From positions 1-21,041 of the forward strand of contig CAZSXS010000065.1 of NCBI GenBank assembly GCA_964611385.1: DNA of 21,041 nt, written 5' to 3'. The notes beneath the pieces are model-generated. The model made no database searches, was not told the origin of the DNA, and was given only the letters and a program-made list of their open reading frames with translations. The DNA is from CAZSXS01 sp964611385. GTDB taxonomy: Bacteria > Bacillota > Clostridia > Lachnospirales > CAYPQA01. Of this stretch, positions 14,904 through 21,041 are shown in pieces. Position 1 is the stretch's first letter. Every line of letters starts with the position of its first letter. A program made the translations under genes and the position numbers.

Positions 14904-17252
14904 TCAGCGAACCTTCAGCTTTATTTCTACTCCCGGCTGAATCTTGATTTCTGGGCCGGGCATTTGCTCATAAACGCGTTTTTCGGTTGCCGGGCTAGGG
15001 GATGGGCTTGAACTTGAGCTAGGCTTCGCTGAAGCAGTGGGAGCGGGACTCCCAGAAGGACTCGGCGTTGCCACCGGATCTTCCACAATGATAGGGATAA
15101 ATCCTGCCTGCTTGATGAGCTCCACTGCCTCTTCCGGCCGCATTTGGAGAACGCTAGGAGTCTGAACTAAGGAGGCTCCTCCAGAACCCTCGGAGATGTT
15201 TATAAAGACCTTGGTGCCTGGAGATACAGCTGCCCCTGCCGTCGGGAGGGTTTCCGTAACGATGCTGCCATGTCCGATAATCTCAAAATCAAGCTTTTGA
15301 GTATTCAATTCCTTAATTGTTTCTAAGATGGATACGCCGCGATAATCTTTCAGTAAAAAGGAACCTTTTTCCAATGATAGGTTTTCCGTAGATTCTCCAG
15401 CAGAGGGCTTGATGGCCTTATAGTTAATTAGCTTTTGCAAAATTTCCTTTAATAAGGGGGCTGCAGATGTACTGCCCTGGATATCCTCTTCTGGTTTGTT
15501 AATCAACATCATTGCAATGATTTCAGGATCCTCTACGGGCAAGTAGGCAATAAAGCTGACTGTTACCTTTTCGTTCTCACCGCGTCCCTGCTGTCCGGTT
15601 CCTGTCTTACCTCCGATGCTATAGCCTTCAATATAGGCCTTGTGTCCGGTTCCTGTTGGCGTGACAACGCTTTGCAAGGCCTTTCGGAGAAAGTCCGAAG
15701 TCTCTTGGCTGATCACCTTTTTTTGTATCGTAGGTAGAAATTCCTTCACTAAATTCCCTTGCCTGTCCACGATCTGGGACACCAGAAAGGGCTTCATTAA
15801 ATTACCACCATTAATGACGGCACTAAAGGCATTAATAGCCTGAATGGCTGTCGTGTTGGAGCCTTGTCCCATGGAGCTTGTAGCCAGTTCCACTGGATTC
15901 AATTGGCTTAGGGTATACATAACCCTTGGGTCGGAGACATCTGCTTCAGCGGGCAGGTCGATATCTGTTTTTTCTCCAAAGCCGAAATCGGTTCTATATT
16001 TAAAGAAAAGATCTCGTCCCAATTTTTCCGAAATCTTAATCATGGCAACATTACAGGAATTCGCCAGTACCTGAGTTAGGTTTTGCCGACCATGAACTGT
16101 ATTGTTAAAGCAGGGAATATTGCTCCCCCTAACGTTGATTGTTCCGGCACAATCAAAGATATCATCGGGTTTAATAATATTTTCCTCCAGAGCCGCCGCA
16201 ACCACCACAGGTTTAAAAATAGAACCCGGCTCAAATGTACTGGTCACCCCATAATTAGCCCACAAAGGAATCAGCTTATCCAGCTGTTCTCTTTGAGGCA
16301 AATCGGTTAATTCTTGGCGAAGGCGTTCGGAGCTAAGACCCGCCAAGTCACTGGGATTGTTTGAATCCACCGCTGGATACTGAGCCATAGCATAAATCTC
16401 GGCGGTTTTGGGATTCATAATCAAAGCAAAGGCATTTTCAGGGTTATATTCCAAGCCTGCCTGCAAAACGGCATCTTCTGCATATTGCTGCATCACAAGA
16501 TCCAGATTGGTAATCAGCGAATAGCCATCCTTTGCAGGGATTTGCTGGCTCACTACGTTTTTTTCACCATCAAAGGTTCGGAAGGAGCGTCCCGGTTCTC
16601 CCGTCAAATACTCATTATAGCGGCTTTCCAAACCATAAGCAGCCTCTCCACCCCGGATAAAGCCGATGACACTGGAGGCTAGGCTTTTATGTAAATAGAC
16701 CCGTCTTGAATCCTCTTCAAACCATAAATCAGGCAGTTTCTTCTCTTTCAGCTCCGTCGCTAGCTTTTGGGAAACCCCTTTGGCAAGGATGTAATATTGG
16801 GTGTCGTTGATCGGATTTCCTAGAGCATCAGCAGCCGTAATTTCTTTAAGCTGTTCCATGGGGATGCCCAAGAGCTCATTCAGGGTTTGCAGGCAGGTAT
16901 TGATTTCCTTTTCCTCTCGCAATAGCAGCTTTCGGATATCCAAAATCGCCTTGTAAACTACGATGCTGTTGGCTAGAGCTTGTTTGTTCCGGTCATAAAT
17001 ACTGCCGCGAATGGGGTTGATGACACCTACATAATCAGTAGAGCCTCCAGCAATTTGCTGACGCATGGCCCGCCGTTCAAAGTCGCCTCCAAACTTGTAT
17101 TTTAAATAGACAACTCGAACCAAAAGACCCATAAAACAAAGCACAAAAATAAATCCGATAAAAATGAGCTTACCGGACCTGAGTTTTGTTAGATTTCTTT
17201 TTTTTCTTTTTCGATTTCGATGGATACGCTGTTGCTTTTCTCGCTCGTTCAT
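14904..17252 (-). CDS. pbpB: Class B penicillin-binding protein PBP2B/FtsI with two PASTA domains
   Basis: Septal D,D-transpeptidase (782 aa). Order: highly basic tail (1-28), TM at about 29-49, dimerisation domain at about 75-230, and transpeptidase domain at about 265-605 with S344-IF-K347, S399-C-N401 and K549-T-G551. These are followed by PASTA 1 at about 630-687 and PASTA 2 at about 694-782. PASTA 2 is split by a Pro/Ser/Ala/Thr-rich low-complexity stretch at about 727-757, after which the sequence continues with PGPEIKIQPGVEIKLKV. The ATG follows AAGGAACGTTT. It lies 48 bp after ftsL, as pbpB does in Bacillus; the FtsL coiled coil and the FtsW at the operon end are its expected partners. 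A second class B PBP (spoVD) follows directly. Confidence 0.93.
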   Translation of the reverse strand: MNEREKQQRIHRNRKRKKRNLTKLRSGKLIFIGFIFVLCFMGLLVRVVYLKYKFGGDFERRAMRQQIAGGSTDYVGVINPIRGSIYDRNKQALANSIVVYKAILDIRKLLLREEKEINTCLQTLNELLGIPMEQLKEITAADALGNPINDTQYYILAKGVSQKLATELKEKKLPDLWFEEDSRRVYLHKSLASSVIGFIRGGEAAYGLESRYNEYLTGEPGRSFRTFDGEKNVVSQQIPAKDGYSLITNLDLVMQQYAEDAVLQAGLEYNPENAFALIMNPKTAEIYAMAQYPAVDSNNPSDLAGLSSERLRQELTDLPQREQLDKLIPLWANYGVTSTFEPGSIFKPVVVAAALEENIIKPDDIFDCAGTINVRGSNIPCFNNTVHGRQNLTQVLANSCNVAMIKISEKLGRDLFFKYRTDFGFGEKTDIDLPAEADVSDPRVMYTLSQLNPVELATSSMGQGSNTTAIQAINAFSAVINGGNLMKPFLVSQIVDRQGNLVKEFLPTIQKKVISQETSDFLRKALQSVVTPTGTGHKAYIEGYSIGGKTGTGQQGRGENEKVTVSFIAYLPVEDPEIIAMMLINKPEEDIQGSTSAAPLLKEILQKLINYKAIKPSAGESTENLSLEKGSFLLKDYRGVSILETIKELNTQKLDFEIIGHGSIVTETLPTAGAAVSPGTKVFINISEGSGGASLVQTPSVLQMRPEEAVELIKQAGFIPIIVEDPVATPSPSGSPAPTASAKPSSSSSPSPSPATEKRVYEQMPGPEIKIQPGVEIKLKVR

Positions 17253-17300
17253 AAACGTTCCTTGTTTTTAGAATTCTGAGCTCTATTGGCTTTTATTCCT

Positions 17301-17993
17301 TTATTGACTTTCATTTACGATACTGCTGAAAAGGGCTTGTACTTTCACGATAATACCTTTTACAGATTCAACAAAACCCTCACTTTGGTTTGTTTTTGGG
17401 TTATCCCCTGCTAGTACAACATAATTGTTACGAGGCACATTAATATGAATGATTTGATAAGGCTTAGGATTAATCATACGCAGTCTTTCTTTGGCGATCC
17501 GTTCGATTTCATCCTTATCAAAGCTCTCAGAGATTTCCAATTGGAGACTGTCGTTTTCTTGCTTCATGGTCTTTAATTCTGCTGTTAGCTTACTGACTTG
17601 CTGCTGCTTATCATAGAGGTTAGCATACGATATCGCCAAGGAAAAGGCACCCAAAAAGATAAAAATGATGGTCAAAATCAAAAAAACAGACAATTTTTGA
17701 TTCGTGCCATCCTTGTAAACAAAAACCAGTGATTTTTTAACCAAGCGACGAACCAACTTACTTCGCTGGGGTAGGTAGCCGGGTGCCTCCTCTTCTGCAT
17801 AGTCATAGGCTACAGAAGTACCGTTGTAGGTATTATGTCTGTTATGGGGCGGCGGGCCTGCACCGGGGGGTCTTCTCTTGACTCGTGCAGAAGGGACAGG
17901 TTTGTTTCGATCAGGTACAGTGGGTTTGGGATGGTAAGCTTTTTGGATTCTTGTTTTTCCAGTACGATGCTCATTTTGTTGTTTGATTTCCAT
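17301..17993 (-). CDS. ftsL: FtsL/DivIC-like cell division protein
   Basis: Bitopic division protein of 230 aa. A long proline- and arginine-rich cytoplasmic tail (1-98) precedes one TM at about 101-122. Then come a predicted coiled coil (about 126-157) and a short AKERLRMINPKPYQIIHINV segment typical of FtsL/DivIC proteins, then a further 45 residues. Assignment rests on topology, this segment and position between rsmH and pbpB, because the family is poorly conserved. The tail is much longer than in Bacillus FtsL (about 117 aa in total). The ATG at 17993 overlaps the rsmH stop by one base (TGATG) and follows AAGGGG closely, so translation is probably coupled. Confidence 0.85.
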   Translation of the reverse strand: MEIKQQNEHRTGKTRIQKAYHPKPTVPDRNKPVPSARVKRRPPGAGPPPHNRHNTYNGTSVAYDYAEEEAPGYLPQRSKLVRRLVKKSLVFVYKDGTNQKLSVFLILTIIFIFLGAFSLAISYANLYDKQQQVSKLTAELKTMKQENDSLQLEISESFDKDEIERIAKERLRMINPKPYQIIHINVPRNNYVVLAGDNPKTNQSEGFVESVKGIIVKVQALFSSIVNESQ

Positions 17994-18940
17994 CAACCCC
18001 TTAGTAATTTTTCACCAACTCGGAGTTTCGCACTTCTGGCACGCGGATTCACTGTGATTTCATCTTCACTGGGCAGAATGGGTTTTGGCGTAACAACTTT
18101 CAATTCCGCTGTCTTACCGCATACACAATAAGGAAGCTCTCTTGGGCAAGTACAGGGATTTTGTAGGCTTTTGAAACACGTTTTTACGATTCTGTCTTCC
18201 AAAGAATGAAAGGTGATTACGCAAATACGGCCCCCTGGGTTGAGGCAACGGATTAAATCCCTAAGACTTGCGTCCAGCATGTCCAACTCGTTATTGACAG
18301 CTATGCGTATAGCCTGAAAGCTTCTTTTAGCGGGATGTTGCTTCTCATGGCTATGGGGCATGGCACTTTTAATTATTGTAACTAATTCTCCAGTGCTGTC
18401 AATAGTTTTCACCTTTCTTTTTTCGGCGATCTTTGCGGCAATTCGCCTTGCAAAGCGCTCTTCTCCGTAATGAAACAGGATATCCGCAAGGGTATCCTCA
18501 GCGTATTCATTCACCACATCAAAGGCGGAAAGGCTCTGATTCCTGTCCATCCTCATATCCAGTGGAGCATCCTGCATATAGGAAAAGCCCCGATCAGCTT
18601 CATCCAACTGGTGAGAGGACACACCCAAATCCAAAAGGACGCCATCAAGCCCATTTTCGCCCAAGGCCCCGTCCCCAAACCACTGTTTGACATTCCTAAA
18701 ATTATCATGAATAAACGACACCTTATCCGAGAACGGACGCAAGACCTCCGAAGCTTTTTGGATAGCGGCCTGATCTGCATCCAAGCAAAACAGGCGGCCA
18801 CGATTTAGTCTTTTTGCAATCTCAAAGGAATGGCCGCCTCCACCCACCGTACCATCCAGGTACTTTCCATTTTCCTTTATATGAAGCGCTTCAATGCACT
18901 CCTGAAGCAACACCGACACATGATTAAAATTCAAGCGCAA
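17993..18940 (-). CDS. rsmH: 16S rRNA (cytosine-N4)-methyltransferase RsmH (MraW)
   Basis: S-adenosylmethionine-dependent enzyme that methylates the N4 position of C1402 in 16S rRNA; 315 aa, the normal length. Seen: HVSVLLQE at the N-terminus, SAM-binding DGTVGGGGHS (29-38), LDLGVSSHQLDEADRGFS, PLDMRMD, ITFHSLEDRIVK, a Cys cluster (CTCPRELPYCVCGK) and C-terminal NPRARSAKLRV. No ATG or GTG fits the N-terminus. A TTG at 18940, 6 bases after AAAGGA, gives MRLNFNHVSV, which agrees with the family start; a second TTG two codons on is possible. Opening the frame further, to 19051, would run through hairpin repeat copy 3 and is not coding. It is the first gene of the operon. Confidence 0.95.
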   Translation of the reverse strand: MRLNFNHVSVLLQECIEALHIKENGKYLDGTVGGGGHSFEIAKRLNRGRLFCLDADQAAIQKASEVLRPFSDKVSFIHDNFRNVKQWFGDGALGENGLDGVLLDLGVSSHQLDEADRGFSYMQDAPLDMRMDRNQSLSAFDVVNEYAEDTLADILFHYGEERFARRIAAKIAEKRKVKTIDSTGELVTIIKSAMPHSHEKQHPAKRSFQAIRIAVNNELDMLDASLRDLIRCLNPGGRICVITFHSLEDRIVKTCFKSLQNPCTCPRELPYCVCGKTAELKVVTPKPILPSEDEITVNPRARSAKLRVGEKLLRG

Positions 18941-19243
18941 TCCCGATCCTTTTATAAAATGATAAAACCGTGGGGGGAGGAATAGGCCAATAAACAGGCC
19001 TGGAAAACTTTTTTCAAACGGCGAAAAAAGTTTTCCTCTCCCTCCCCCCACACGCCCCTCCCTCTTCTTTCAAAAAAGCCGGACGATCGGTTATTTGTAA
19101 AGAAGAGGAAGAGCTTAACATTGTCTTTCATTGTGATACTCAGTACCATTAGCCTTGCAAAGCCGCCACATAAATCAATAGAATTTATCAAGGTTGAACC
19201 AAGGTGGCCTAATAACTGTTTTAGAGACTGAGTATAAATACAT
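18941..19243 (-). other. Long structured 5' leader of the dcw operon
   Basis: If transcription starts at the promoter at 19250-19278, about 300 nt precede rsmH. The leader holds hairpin repeat copy 3 (18968-19084). It also has a 10-bp stem CCTCTTCTTT/AAAGAAGAGG (19061-19070 with 19099-19108) that overlaps the end of that copy. No gene is believable here: a weak minus-strand frame of about 108 codons would begin in the -35 box. No mraZ is present. Confidence 0.55.
18968..19084 (+). repeat. Hairpin repeat, copy 3 (complete, one arm interrupted)
   Basis: Same family as 6076-6175. The left arm starts CCGTGGGGGGAGG, is interrupted by 21 bases with a small AGGCC/GGCCT stem of their own (18985-19001), and resumes GGAAAACTTTTTTC. 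The loop AAACGGC is identical to copy 2 read on the minus strand. The right arm ends CCTCCCCCCAC and the tail ends AAAAAAGCCGGAC. The inner 14-bp stem is perfect. It lies in the dcw leader, ending about 28 bases before the rsmH start codon, and is oriented opposite to copy 2. Confidence 0.85.
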
Positions 19244-19249
19244 ATAAAC

Positions 19250-19278
19250 AGTATATAGTTGTCCTTAAAAATTGTCAA
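19250..19278 (-). promoter_or_regulatory. Sigma-A promoter of the dcw operon
   Basis: On the minus strand a perfect TTGACA (19273-19278) is followed after exactly 17 bases by TATACT (19250-19255), five of six bases of the -10 consensus. It points at rsmH, and no gene lies between. This is the strongest housekeeping promoter visible in the window. Confidence 0.8.
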
Positions 19279-19580
19279 GTGTTAGAAAAAATGGGTCTTT
19301 ATTGCATGACAGAATCATCGAATATTATTTTAACGAATAGGAAAGATATTCTATATTCAGTACCATTTGGCTTTAGCGAAGTACAGTTAAGAACAGCACA
19401 CTCCATTCGGGTTGGATGTTATTCCTTGATATTTACTTCCATATATACAAGCAAGTTATACCACTATACAGAAATATTTTGCCAAATCCAATAGTGTAGT
19501 AGAATAAGTCACCAAGGCGTTTGGTATATGTCCCTGCATATGGGTATATCACCTGTGACTGGCAGTAATTTCATATAGCT
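19279..19580. other. Intergenic stretch with no recognised gene
   Basis: About 300 AT-rich bases lie between the dcw promoter and the terminator of the AICAR transformylase gene. A plus-strand frame of 71 codons (19279-19494) lacks a ribosome site and resembles nothing I know. The only pattern seen is a 21-base imperfect direct repeat, with three mismatches, between 19136-19156 and 19353-19373 (around CAGTACCATT). Confidence 0.5.
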
Positions 19581-19607
19581 AAAAAAGCACCTCCAAAAGA
19601 GATGCTT
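19581..19607 (-). terminator. Terminator after the AICAR transformylase gene
   Basis: On the minus strand AAGCATCTC (19599-19607) pairs with GAGGTGCTT (19585-19593), nine pairs with one G-U, around a TTTTG loop. A run of T follows (19584-19581). It lies about 100 nt past the stop codon at 19708, closing a single-gene unit. Confidence 0.85.
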
Positions 19608-19707
19608 GATGATTCTTGTTTATTAAAATTATCTGTATAGTTCTCTAGATGCGGTTGTATTGTAAACTAAGGGGTTTGCTCATTTGCTTCCCTAACAATA
19701 AGGCCTA

Positions 19708-20871
19708 TTAATGATGAAATAAACGAATATCTGAAAAAGCCATTGTAATACCCAATTTATCACATGTGGCAACGACACGGTCATCTCGGATACTTCCTCC
19801 GGTCTGCACGATATAACGCACGCCGCTTTTAAATGCTCGTTCTATGTTATCGCCGAATGGTATAAACGCATCGGAACAAAATGAAACTTCTGTTAATTGT
19901 CTTTGCCACTCTTTTTTGTCACTTTCAGATAAAAATGATGGTTTTTCTTTTAAATAACTTTGCCATTCATTCAATATATACTCATCTTCACGAATAATAG
20001 CATCTATCACGTTATCTCTATCGTATCGTTTTAAGTTTGGCAAAAAAGGCAGTGCTAAAATATATGGGTGAGAACGGAAATGCCAGAGGTCAGCTTTTTC
20101 ACCTGCTAAACGAGTGCAATGAATACGAGATTGCTGACCCGCTCCGATACCGATCGTTTGTCCGTTTTTGGTATAGCAAACAGAATTGGACTGTGTGTAT
20201 TTTAGTGTTATCTGTGCCAGAATTAAATCAAGAATTGACTCCTTCGAAAAAAGCTTATTATGCGTAACAATATTTAACAAAGTATCTTGTGTGATTTTTA
20301 TATTATTGCGGCCTTGTTCAAAAGTTACACTAAATACCTCTCGTTTTTCCGTAACGGGAGGTGTATATTTTTCGTCTACTTGTATAACAAGATATTTTCC
20401 TTTTCTATATTCTTTTAGAATCTGCATAGCTTCAGGTGAAAAAGATGGTGCAATAATTCCATCAGACATTTCACTTTTAATGTAACGCGCTGTTTGTTCG
20501 TCACATTCGTCAGATAAAGCAATAAAATCACCGTATGAACAAAGTCGGTCGGCTCCTCTTGCTCTGATGTACGCAGTGGCAATATCAGAATATTGTCCTT
20601 CATATGCAAAATACATCTGTTTTACTGCATCATCAAGCTGAACAGCCACGGCCGCTCCTGCGGGACTGACGTGCTTAAAAGATGTAGCAGAAGCAAGTCC
20701 TGTTGCTTGTTTTAGTTCTTTAACAAGCTGCCAAGCGTTTAGAGCATCAAGCAGATTTATATATCCTGCTCTTCCGTTTAGAATTTGGATTGGCAAATCA
20801 TCTTCCGTAATATAAATACGAGCCGGTGTTTGGTTGGGATTGCACCCATACTTTAATAAATATTCTTGCAT
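19708..20871 (-). CDS. purH: AICAR formyltransferase (stand-alone PurH C-terminal domain)
   Basis: Catalyses AICAR (ZMP) + 10-formyl-tetrahydrofolate to FAICAR, the penultimate step of IMP synthesis. At 387 aa it has only the formyltransferase part; bifunctional PurH is about 510-530 aa and carries an N-terminal IMP cyclohydrolase domain that is missing here. Seen: SFKHVSPAGAAV with the catalytic-type K66-H67, QSNSVCYTKNGQTIGIGAGQ, SRIHCTRLAGEKADLW, SDAFIPFGDNIERA, GVRYIVQTGGS, IRDDRVV and the terminal RLFHH. The gene is intact at both ends: the ATG follows GAGGAGG by 7 bases, and the C-terminus matches the family end. Expression is likely controlled by the ZTP riboswitch directly upstream. 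Cyclohydrolase must come from another locus, or a PurO-type enzyme. The gene looks AT-richer than the dcw genes, which may mean transfer. Confidence 0.93.
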   Translation of the reverse strand: MQEYLLKYGCNPNQTPARIYITEDDLPIQILNGRAGYINLLDALNAWQLVKELKQATGLASATSFKHVSPAGAAVAVQLDDAVKQMYFAYEGQYSDIATAYIRARGADRLCSYGDFIALSDECDEQTARYIKSEMSDGIIAPSFSPEAMQILKEYRKGKYLVIQVDEKYTPPVTEKREVFSVTFEQGRNNIKITQDTLLNIVTHNKLFSKESILDLILAQITLKYTQSNSVCYTKNGQTIGIGAGQQSRIHCTRLAGEKADLWHFRSHPYILALPFLPNLKRYDRDNVIDAIIREDEYILNEWQSYLKEKPSFLSESDKKEWQRQLTEVSFCSDAFIPFGDNIERAFKSGVRYIVQTGGSIRDDRVVATCDKLGITMAFSDIRLFHH

Positions 20872-20887
20872 CGCTTTTCCTCCTCAA

Positions 20888-20933
20888 ATAAAAATACCGA
20901 CACACTCTGAGCATCAGTGCCCAGACGGTCGGC
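20888..20933 (-). terminator. Riboswitch-controlled terminator (expression platform)
   Basis: In the RNA, GCCGAC (20933-20928) can pair with GUCGGU (20901-20896). Inside it CUGGGCA (20924-20918) pairs with UGCUCAG (20913-20907) around a CUGA loop, and AUUUUUAUUU follows. The 5' strand of this stem is the GCC...GGGC aptamer hairpin, so terminator and ligand-bound aptamer exclude each other. The expected logic is on-switching by ZMP/ZTP. Confidence 0.8.
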
Positions 20934-20986
20934 TATTCAAGGGTTATACTTCATGTGGTTAATTCCACTTCCGTCAGTTGTATAAC
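20919..20986 (-). ncRNA. ZTP riboswitch (pfl motif) aptamer
   Basis: Read on the minus strand: P1 is GTTATAC (20986-20980) with GTATAAC (20949-20943). The junction ACTGACGG follows, and P2 is GTGG/CCAC (20968-20965 with 20958-20955). The 3' hairpin GCCGACCGTCTGGGC (20933-20919) has the loop bases CCGTC (20928-20924), which pair with GACGG (20975-20971) as the pseudoknot. This layout and the conserved CCGYCUGGGC match the ZTP/pfl class, known to bind ZMP (AICAR) and ZTP and often found before purH. The downstream gene uses ZMP as substrate. The call is from recognition, without a covariance search. Confidence 0.88.
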
Positions 20987-20994
20987 ACAAAATG

Positions 20995-21000
20995 ATTATA
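20995..21000 (-). promoter_or_regulatory. Possible -10 box of the riboswitch transcript
   Basis: A perfect TATAAT on the minus strand lies about 8 bases before the riboswitch P1, at the right distance for transcription to start just ahead of the aptamer. I could not find a good -35 at 16-18 bases, so this rests on the -10 and on position only. Confidence 0.4.
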
Positions 21001-21041
21001 AAGTTAACTCATGATAAGTGATTGTCATAGCAGAAACACAG

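Noticed and set aside
18941..19051. Longer N-terminus for RsmH (37 extra codons)
   Set aside because: The extension translates hairpin repeat copy 3; the family N-terminus (HVSVLLQE) follows the TTG at 18940, which has its own ribosome site.
18952..19278. Minus-strand frame of 108 codons upstream of rsmH
   Set aside because: It starts with the TTG of the -35 box, runs through the hairpin repeat and overlaps the leader; no ribosome site and no family resemblance.
19279..19494. Plus-strand frame of 71 codons between the dcw promoter and the AICAR transformylase terminator
   Set aside because: No ribosome site, GTG start in AT-rich DNA, no recognisable protein pattern.

Overview
The window comes from a spore-forming, anaerobe-like Firmicute of the Clostridia; a Desulfitobacterium/Peptococcaceae-type genome is my guess, not something the sequence proves. 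The reasons are a Bacillus/Clostridium-type division and cell-wall (dcw) cluster with both a PBP2B-like protein and SpoVD, meso-diaminopimelate-type MurE, strong AGGAGG ribosome sites, TTG starts and long dCache chemoreceptors. Every convincing gene is on the minus strand, so the operons read right to left.

Right end (about 19.6-21.0 kb): a monocistronic unit made of a ZTP (pfl) riboswitch with an overlapping intrinsic terminator, then a formyltransferase-only PurH (AICAR transformylase), then a terminator. The riboswitch senses ZMP/ZTP, and ZMP (AICAR) is the substrate of this enzyme. The unit looks AT-richer than its neighbours.

Centre (19.28-5.96 kb): a sigma-A promoter at about 19.26 kb, a structured leader of about 300 nt, then rsmH-ftsL-pbpB-spoVD-murE-murF-mraY-murD-ftsW/spoVE. 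The genes are tightly packed, with several overlapping stops and starts, and the operon ends at a perfect 12-bp-stem terminator near 5.97 kb. Together they provide 16S rRNA methylation, the divisome FtsL and transpeptidases, the soluble Mur ligases, lipid I synthesis and a SEDS glycan polymerase. mraZ upstream and murG/ftsQ/ftsA/ftsZ downstream are absent, so this is a self-contained part of the usual cluster.

Left (5.9-0.08 kb): two tandem chemoreceptors, each with its own promoter. They are nearly identical in the cytoplasmic half and more diverged in the sensor. Both keep the residues of the dCache amino-acid-binding motif.

Three copies of an unnamed G/C-tract hairpin repeat lie at 1-51, 6076-6175 and 18968-19084, in alternating orientation. 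They bracket the chemoreceptor pair and the dcw operon; the central copy has perfect 28-bp arms. A second, unrelated long inverted repeat lies between the two chemoreceptor genes. These repeats and the riboswitch are the items most worth a second look. The protein genes are otherwise mostly familiar.
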